Source of the DNA: a virus | Reading direction: 5' to 3' (one strand) | Length of the DNA: 64,000 bases | IMG/VR virus record: IMGVR_UViG_3300025769_010106 | Coordinates: 44,480-108,479 of that record | Part shown: piece by piece, positions 61,999-64,000 of the stretch | Layout: every line of letters begins with the position of its first letter | Numbering within the stretch: position 1 is the first letter of the stretch | The notes under the pieces: model-generated | What the model was told of the DNA's origin: nothing | The model's input: the letters and a program-made list of their open reading frames with translations, nothing else | Database searches by the model: none | Program-made: the position numbers and the translations under genes

Positions 61999-64000
61999 AT
62001 GGACGAATCACAACTACAAGATTTAATACAACAACTGGAATCATTCGTAGCTGGTGGTCCTGCGAGTGAAGCAACACTGTCAAAAATCGCAGAAAAAATG
62101 GGCGCACTTAAAAAACAAAACGATAACACTGGTGCAGCTTCCAAAGGTCTTCAACAAGTAGCACAGGGAGCAGAGGAACTAGATGGCAGTTTTGATTCTC
62201 TAGATCGTGCAGCTAATGATGTAGCCAAAGCATTTAAAAAAGCCAAATCTGATATGCTAGCCAGCGGAAAAACAATAGGCTCCGGATTTAAATCACTTGG
62301 AGGTGGTGTTGAAGGTGTGACTACGGCTATCAAGACTATGATATCTGGTGTATTTGCAGTCGGAGGAGCGATCGCTGGATTGATACCTTTTATAGGAGGA
62401 GGTTTATCAGGTGCAGTAAAAGCTGCTGGTGAAGCACTTGGGGCAGGTTTTTCCTTCTTATTAGGCGCAGCTACTAAAACTGCTGATGCCTTTAATGCTG
62501 TTGCTGATACTGGCGCAACATTTGGCGGAAGCATGTTGGGGATGAGAGAAGCAGCCCACGATGCAGGTCAGAGCTTTGAATCGTTTAGCAAAGGTTTTCT
62601 TGAGAACTCAGCAGGACTGACACGATTTGCTGGTAGTGCAACTGCGGGCGCTAAGGCACTTAGTGGAATACAAAAAGCGGTTAGCGGAAATACCGGATTA
62701 CAACGTAGTCTACAGCTAATGGGTGTTGCTCTGAAAGACCAGCCTGCATATTTAGGCGAGTATCTATCCATGCTCGCTGGTAGTGGTGTACAACTATCTA
62801 ACTTTAATGATAATTTTACTGAGTTGGCAAAACGTGCTGTAGATTATAGAAAAGAATTAATTATTGCTAGACAGTTGACCGGTGAGAGTAATGAAGAACA
62901 AAAAGCTAAAATGCGAGCTATTGCTAAAGATGCCCAGTTTCAGGCAAAACTAAGCACAATGGGTGCAGATGCGGCTGAAGGACTTACAAAACAGATGGCT
63001 GCGCTTCCTACTTATATGCAACCATTATTTAAAGACCTTGTTCTATTTGGCGACGCTACAAAAGATAGTGCTGGGTTGGCGATGACGATGCCAGGAGCAA
63101 TGGAAGCAATGCGAGAAGCTATAGCAAACCCAACTTCAGGTGCTGCAGGCATAAATGCGGCAATGGAAAGCAGAGCAGCACAAATTTCTCAGGATGTTCA
63201 GGATAGCGCACAAGCAATTATTGTGTCAGGACACACCAGCAGTGAAGCATTAAAACAATCTGCCGGTGCATTTGTAGAGGCCAGGAATTATGCACAAAGA
63301 CTATTAGGTATTGATAAAATCAGAGAGGATCTTGCAAACGCTAGTGAGGGTATAGCTGGTGACAAATTTACAGAAAGTGTATTGAAATTCCAAGGGGATG
63401 TAAGGGACTTGCAGGTTGCTCTTGAAACTATGGTTACCGAACTCATGAAAAGTCCCCTATTCACCACAGTTGTGGATACGGCTGGTAATATGATTGGGGA
63501 GTTTGCAAGCAAACTTCAAGATGCAATTAAATTCATGGAAACAGTACAAGATCCTAGAAAGATGCTTTCTGATGCAGCGAAAAAAATAGGTGAAGCTTTT
63601 GAGGCAGCACTAAGAAAAGTTCTACCAGACTGGATGGTCCGCGGTGAGTCTGACCCCTTGACACCAGAACAAATTGAAACACAAACAAAAAATTTGCAAG
63701 GACCTGTAGAGCAGCTCCAATCAAACATTGAAGAGGCACAAGCTCGTGTTGACGCCAACCCCAATCACAGAGGAAACCAGGATCATCTGGACAGACTAAC
63801 AAGGAAACAACAGACGAACTACGAAACCTATAAAAAGCTTTATGCACTTGCTGTTAAAAACAATAGTATGACCCAAGAGCAAGCTGACGCTGAGTTACAA
63901 AAGCTTTTTCCTACCCCGGTTACACCTAGGGCATTTGGTGGTCCTGTAAGTATGAATAGACCTTACCTTGTTGGTGAACAAGGTCCTGAAATATTTTCTC
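61999..64000 (+). CDS. Tail tape measure protein, 3'-truncated by the window edge
   Basis: The frame is open from the ATG at 61999 to the end of the window (667 codons, no stop). The N-terminus is charged and helical (MDESQLQDLIQQLESFVAGG). Glycine/alanine-rich hydrophobic stretches follow (for example GVFAVGGAIAGLIPFIGGGL), then long helical parts, and near the edge RAFGGPVSMNRPYLVGEQGP, the GGPV...YLVGE.GPE motif common to tape measure proteins. Such proteins set tail length and are injected ahead of the DNA. Divergent from gp26 with a 77-bp gap. Minus-strand open frames across it are shadows. Confidence 0.88.
   Translation, partial: MDESQLQDLIQQLESFVAGGPASEATLSKIAEKMGALKKQNDNTGAASKGLQQVAQGAEELDGSFDSLDRAANDVAKAFKKAKSDMLASGKTIGSGFKSLGGGVEGVTTAIKTMISGVFAVGGAIAGLIPFIGGGLSGAVKAAGEALGAGFSFLLGAATKTADAFNAVADTGATFGGSMLGMREAAHDAGQSFESFSKGFLENSAGLTRFAGSATAGAKALSGIQKAVSGNTGLQRSLQLMGVALKDQPAYLGEYLSMLAGSGVQLSNFNDNFTELAKRAVDYRKELIIARQLTGESNEEQKAKMRAIAKDAQFQAKLSTMGADAAEGLTKQMAALPTYMQPLFKDLVLFGDATKDSAGLAMTMPGAMEAMREAIANPTSGAAGINAAMESRAAQISQDVQDSAQAIIVSGHTSSEALKQSAGAFVEARNYAQRLLGIDKIREDLANASEGIAGDKFTESVLKFQGDVRDLQVALETMVTELMKSPLFTTVVDTAGNMIGEFASKLQDAIKFMETVQDPRKMLSDAAKKIGEAFEAALRKVLPDWMVRGESDPLTPEQIETQTKNLQGPVEQLQSNIEEAQARVDANPNHRGNQDHLDRLTRKQQTNYETYKKLYALAVKNNSMTQEQADAELQKLFPTPVTPRAFGGPVSMNRPYLVGEQGPEIFS

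Noticed and set aside
62151-63847. Several minus-strand open frames
   Set aside because: They lie opposite the tape measure gene, which is open through the window edge and ends with a clear tape measure motif; the opposite frames are alanine/serine/proline-rich shadows.
1-64000. tRNA genes, CRISPR arrays, transposases, integrase, attachment sites
   Set aside because: I looked for cloverleaf-like sequences, regularly spaced repeats and recombinase motifs and found none I could support.

Overview
The window is a stretch of a tailed double-stranded DNA phage genome of the T4-like, contractile-tail (myovirus) type. The set of genes resembles marine T4-like phages of picocyanobacteria and SAR11-type hosts. 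The sequence is AT-rich, genes are tightly packed with 1-30 bp overlaps, and I see no rRNA, tRNA, CRISPR array or insertion sequence. No photosynthesis or other host-diagnostic gene is present, so the host cannot be named.

Layout. (1) 1-3142, plus strand: small conserved phage proteins, thymidylate synthase ThyX and a DegT-family sugar aminotransferase. (2) 3080-6446: a repeat-built glycosyltransferase-like protein and a second surface-glycan-type protein. They diverge from a shared CATG. (3) 6448-21291, minus strand: about 20 overlapping genes that look like one operon. Read from its promoter at 21.3 kb it holds a cytidylyltransferase, two GT-A-like proteins, a GT-like protein, five radical SAM enzymes with N-terminal cysteine clusters, an SGNH hydrolase-like protein, a NodU-type carbamoyltransferase, a MIP18/SufT-like Fe-S protein, membrane proteins and dCMP deaminase. 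A perfect 20-bp palindrome lies inside the promoter spacer. (4) 21334-51920, minus strand: virion genes, namely fibre-type proteins, a 4444-residue giant protein, gp6, gp25, gp5, a hub protein, gp53 and gp48. Upstream gaps carry TATAAATA-type late promoters. (5) 51990-60136, plus strand: late sigma factor gp55, then gp47 and gp46 with two short-chain dehydrogenase/radical SAM gene pairs placed around gp46, a GIY-YIG nuclease and a 2OG-Fe(II) oxygenase. (6) 60137-60578: a GC-elevated, hairpin-rich non-coding stretch followed by a consensus sigma70-type promoter and a small gene. (7) 60822-64000: gp51-like and gp26 hub assembly proteins, and divergently the tape measure protein, which runs off the window.

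How the parts work together. The structural genes would be read late by gp55-programmed RNA polymerase. ThyX and dCMP deaminase feed dTTP synthesis, and gp46/gp47 process DNA ends for recombination-dependent replication. The accessory genes (aminotransferase, cytidylyltransferase, glycosyltransferases, carbamoyltransferase, SDRs, oxygenase, SGNH hydrolase and seven radical SAM enzymes) look like a modification system for a glycan, a peptide or the virion surface. The substrate is unknown. All product calls rest on motif recognition by eye, not on database searches.
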